A stretch of 8,835 nucleotides of DNA, taken from NCBI GenBank assembly GCA_039583695.1, contig JAVKSL010000103.1:1-8835 (forward strand), read 5' to 3'. The position numbers and the translations under genes were made by a program. The stretch is from JAVKSL01 sp039583695. GTDB lineage: Bacteria; Actinomycetota; Acidimicrobiia; Acidimicrobiales; JAJPHD01. Numbering within the stretch: the first letter of the stretch is position 1; every line of letters starts with the position of its first letter. The notes beneath the pieces were generated by a model. The model worked only from the letters and a program-made list of their open reading frames with translations, made no database searches and was not told the DNA's origin. Below, piece by piece: positions 6,751 to 8,835 of the stretch.

Positions 6751-7240
6751 TCACTGGCAGATCGACGCGAGACGATCCCGAAGATCAGCCGGGTTTGAAT
6801 AGGGCACCATCTTCTCCACCACACTGAACTGGACCTTCGTGTCGGGATGAGGTCCGACACTGGGGCCCGGGCTCCCAGACGAGCGAGTGCCCGGCGGATG
6901 GTGGAAGGGGCCACGCGCCCGCCCGCTGCACCGCCACGAAACAGCGGACCATCGCCAGCGCCCCGGGCCTTTGAACCAACCCTCGCGCGGCCAGCGGCTA
7001 AGCGGCACCTCCCGTCGGTGTCCACCCTTGCCTTCGCGCACCACCACATGGCCCTTCCGCTGGGAGATCACGATGTCCGCCCGCTCGAGCGCGACCAGGT
7101 CGCCGACGCGCAGCCCGGCGAAGGCCAACAGGCCCACGACGTTGCCCAGCCAGATCGTCCTCGGCGTGGCGCAGCACCGCTCGCTCGGCGGTCTCGGTCA
7201 GTGCTTGAGCCTCCGGTACCGGCGGGCGCTCTCGCAGCGC
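6751..7240 (-). pseudogene. Degenerate tyrosine recombinase/integrase
   Basis: Pieces of a phage-type integrase occur in order on the minus strand but in three frames. ALTETAERAVLRHAEDDLAG (about 7205-7146) looks like the start of the catalytic domain. GLLAFAGLRVGDLVALERAD (from 7137), then VVVREGKGGHRREVPL, contains the catalytic-Arg motif GLRxGDL and the GKGxxxRxVPL strand. GPLFRGG with VAPSTIRRALARLGARA (about 6960-6880) matches the segment before the HxxR box. The HxxR and Tyr boxes are not found, and the frame ends at 6751 in an unrelated tail. With at least two frame changes and no C-terminal active site it cannot be functional. Its upstream edge is uncertain, because the DNA beyond 7240 has no recognisable SAM-like N-domain. 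Confidence 0.75.
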
Positions 7241-8026
7241 ATCCGCCCGGCCGAGCCCTACATGCCGGCGGGTGGCCGAGACGGCGAATCGCCGCAGCGA
7301 CGGAGCGGATGGGCCCGAGCGCCTATGCCCGCGTCGAACTCGTCGACGACGACCAAGGGCGCCCACAACTGCTCGAGCTCGAACTTGTGGAGCCATCCCT
7401 GTTCCTCGACACAGCGGCCGGGCTCACGCAACGCCTCGCTGCCGCCCTTGCCCAGCGCATCAAGCGTTCGTCCCGAGCGTGTCGAGATTGAGCGCGACCC
7501 GGGGGCGGTCGACCCTCGACGATGGCCAGCAATCGGGCAAAGCCGGTGAGGGCTGCGAGCACCACGACGATCAGGCGGAGGACACAGCCTCACGCGGTCT
7601 GGCTCCACCGCCCGCGTGAGTCATACGTTGACCCTCGCCAGAATGAGCCCCGACTTGAGGACGTTTGGCGTCGACTGCGGTGGCCGAAGGTTGTGTGCCC
7701 GAGCCGCACCGTTGGCCTGTGCGTTATGTCAAGTCGTCGTCCGGGGACATATGCAGTGGATTTCTCGGGATGGGAACAGGTGTACGCTTTCGCCTCCTTC
7801 CGGTCAGTAGCATCGTCGCTCTGGTGGGCTGGGGCGGTCGCTGGGTCACATGGGGAGTCCGATGTGGGGGCCACTGTGGCGACGACGGGTTGGGGTGGAT
7901 CACCGCTGGAGTCCTGTGCCTGACGAGGAGGATCACCTGACCTGGAGCCCCTGGGCTGACATGGGCTTGGTTCTCGCTGGCGCTGGACTCGCCAGGTCCT
8001 GGAGCGCTCGCCCAAGAGCCCTGTGG
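7241..8026. other. No supported gene; decayed or junction sequence
   Basis: Open frames on both strands overlap one another here and are rich in Arg, Ser and Pro, the pattern of non-coding frames in GC-rich DNA. I recognise no protein. The first ~370 bases may be further remains of the integrase or of another decayed gene (one minus-strand frame near 7430-7330 reads plausibly, but nothing is identified). The 29-bp repeat copy 2 lies at 7721-7749. After it comes ~280 bases of G/T-rich plus-strand sequence leading to the iterons. Confidence 0.5.
7721..7749. repeat. 29-bp repeat, copy 2 (IS-end-like)
   Basis: GCGTTATGTCAAGTCGTC followed by GTCCGGGGACA matches 213-241 at 26 of 29 positions in the same orientation. 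Looser similarity continues a few bases upstream (TTGGCCTGT against CTGGCTCTC), while the downstream flanks are unrelated. That fits a mobile-element terminus whose edge is the GGGGACA side. The two copies bracket the whole defence and recombinase block. Confidence 0.6.
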
Positions 8027-8079
8027 CCAAAGAGTTCTCATAGATGGGCGTTGATCTCATGGATGGGCGCTGATCTGGT
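8027..8079 (+). repeat. Iteron doublet 1
   Basis: Two units of the form TCTCATRGATGGGCGYTG lie head to tail with a 19-bp period (TCTCAT at 8036 and 8055), and the second ends with ATCTGGT. The whole 53-bp block matches doublet 2 (8199-8251) at 48 of 53 positions. Precise phasing at about two helical turns is typical of iterons bound by a replication or transfer initiator. Confidence 0.8.
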
Positions 8080-8111
8080 GGTGCTTGGACCCTCCACTAT
8101 GGCCCAGCTAC

Positions 8112-8130
8112 GTGGGCGCTGATCTGGTGG
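8112..8130 (+). repeat. Single iteron unit
   Basis: GTGGGCGCTGATCTGGTGG repeats the right part of the iteron consensus. It lies between the two doublets in the same orientation and lacks the TCTCAT left part. Confidence 0.75.
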
Positions 8131-8198
8131 CCATTGGAGCCACTTCAACCAGTGTGGCGCAGTAAGCCCAGGTCAGCGGCCTAAGGCGCTATGCCAGC

Positions 8199-8251
8199 CC
8201 AAAGATTTCTCATGGATGGGCGCTGTTCTCATAGATGGGCGCTGATCTGGT
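8199..8251 (+). repeat. Iteron doublet 2
   Basis: Two iteron units (TTCTCAT at 8207 and 8226, period 19) repeat doublet 1 exactly 172 bases downstream. The variable base order is reversed: ATGG then ATAG here, ATAG then ATGG in doublet 1. Only the last unit of each doublet carries the full GCTGATCTGGT end. The array stops 72 bases before ATG 8324 of the relaxase-like gene, so the sites may also control its expression. Confidence 0.8.
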
Positions 8252-8278
8252 TAGCAACTAGGTGCTCTCATGGCAGTA

Positions 8279-8299
8279 CCGAACAAAAGTCCTGTTCGG
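8279..8299. promoter_or_regulatory. Palindrome upstream of the relaxase gene
   Basis: CCGAACA (8279-8285) and TGTTCGG (8293-8299) are perfect reverse complements with a 7-base spacer, ending 24 bases before ATG 8324. It is a good operator candidate. It could instead be a relaxase recognition hairpin, since oriT sites often pair an inverted repeat with iterons, but no nic motif is recognised. Confidence 0.55.
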
Positions 8300-8323
8300 G
8301 CGCCGGTGTTTCACAATAGCCCC

Positions 8324-8835
8324 ATGTCTTTGCACGTGGGAGGGGTAACCCTCGCCAAACGGGTGCGCCACACCGCTCGGGGCCTCGCCTCCAAGAAGAT
8401 CGCCGCCCACGTCCTGTCCGCCATGCGTAACGCCCAGGCAGCTTCGGGGCCGATTACCGACCCCGAGGTTCGCACCAATGTGGCGGTGAACGCGTTCGCG
8501 GGCGACGGCCGAGACCTGCGCCTAGTCGGATCGGGACTGGGGCTCAACCGGGGTTGGGAGTGGTGGAGCGCGCTGGCTTCGGGCGAAGTTGAGTGCTCCC
8601 CTGACGCGCTGGAGCTTGCGCTGACGGCCAGCGCTCGGACCATGGACCCACGAGCCAGCGTCGAAGCCATCCAGCTGTCTCTCACCCCCCCCAAGTCCTG
8701 GTCGCTGTATGGCGCTTCCGGGCTGGATGAGTGCCGCACGGTCCGAGCGGCTCTGGACGCGGGGGTGACCGAGGTGATCCGGGTCCTGGAGGCCGAGGCC
8801 TGCATCCGGGTGTGGATGCCCGGCCCCGACGGCAC
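8324..8835 (+). CDS. TrwC/MobF-like relaxase, N-terminal part (runs off the window)
   Basis: The plus frame is open to the end of the window (170 codons). Near residues 125-160 it reads IQLSLTPPKSWSLYGA followed by AALDAGVTEVIRVLEAEA. TrwC/TraI-type relaxases carry the pattern 'DLTFSAPKSVSLLWA', then a helix 'AHxxAVxxALxYLE'; the fit includes the invariant PKS. Such enzymes nick oriT and pilot the strand during conjugation, and many carry a C-terminal helicase, which would lie outside. The N-terminus (SLHVGGVTLAKRV) differs from the common one and no catalytic Tyr pair is obvious. ATG 8324 is preferred because the palindrome and iterons then stay upstream. An in-frame ATG at 8270, with AGG eight bases before it, would add 18 residues and place the palindrome inside the gene. 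It is probably part of a plasmid or integrative conjugative element. Confidence 0.6.
   Translation, partial: MSLHVGGVTLAKRVRHTARGLASKKIAAHVLSAMRNAQAASGPITDPEVRTNVAVNAFAGDGRDLRLVGSGLGLNRGWEWWSALASGEVECSPDALELALTASARTMDPRASVEAIQLSLTPPKSWSLYGASGLDECRTVRAALDAGVTEVIRVLEAEACIRVWMPGPDG

Noticed and set aside
7850..8122. 90-codon plus-strand frame beginning at 7850
   Set aside because: Its 3' part is translated iteron DNA, it resembles no known family, and it has no clear ribosome site.
8027..8251. CRISPR array
   Set aside because: Repeats are tandem with a 19-bp period or irregularly spaced, with no uniform unique spacers and no cas genes.
8311..8835. 174-codon minus-strand frame opposite the relaxase
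   Set aside because: Ser/Arg-rich shadow of the plus-strand gene, which carries recognisable relaxase motifs.

Overview
The window is high-GC DNA with an actinobacterial look: GC-rich third codon positions, a leaderless GTG-start gene placed directly behind a TTGACA/CATACT promoter, and a TrwC-like relaxase of the sort found on actinobacterial plasmids and integrative elements. The exact organism cannot be read from the sequence. The content is accessory: a large predicted defence gene, broken genes, recombinase debris, a repeated IS-end-like sequence, iterons and the start of a conjugation gene.

Layout. (1) 1-240 holds no convincing gene, only two inverted repeats and one copy of a 29-bp sequence that recurs near 7.7 kb. 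(2) 241-405 is the C-terminal stub of a type I restriction-modification methylase (HsdM), cut off at the 29-bp repeat. (3) On the minus strand, 426-1741 encodes a Schlafen/AlbA_2-domain protein whose first ~55 codons are in a different frame from the rest. (4) Upstream of it on the same strand, 1867-5979 is an intact 1370-residue protein. It combines an XRE helix-turn-helix, a PD-(D/E)xK restriction-endonuclease-like domain, a STAND-type P-loop NTPase and a long C-terminal region that appears helical. (5) The 105-bp divergent gap 5980-6084 contains a 32-bp near-perfect dyad with TTGACA pointing outward on each side. It is probably the shared control region of the big gene and of a rightward pair: a 68-residue XRE regulator (6085-6291) and a 136-residue protein with a C-terminal membrane segment (6293-6703). 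(6) 6751-7240 (minus) is a tyrosine recombinase broken across three frames. (7) 7241-8026 has no supported gene and contains the second 29-bp repeat. (8) 8027-8251 is an array of ATGGGCGCTGATCTGGT iterons, followed by a 7-bp-arm palindrome and the start of a TrwC/MobF-like relaxase that runs off the window.

Interpretation. The centre looks like a defence cassette. The XRE-nuclease-STAND protein resembles antiviral STAND proteins in carrying a nuclease effector ahead of the NTPase and a large putative sensor behind it, but it also has an N-terminal DNA-binding domain. The small XRE/membrane pair transcribed away from the same dyad may regulate it or be an accessory part. The hsdM stub, dead integrase, repeat copies and iteron-relaxase unit suggest a mobile element or defence island built by repeated insertion and decay. 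Protein-family calls rest on motifs read by eye.
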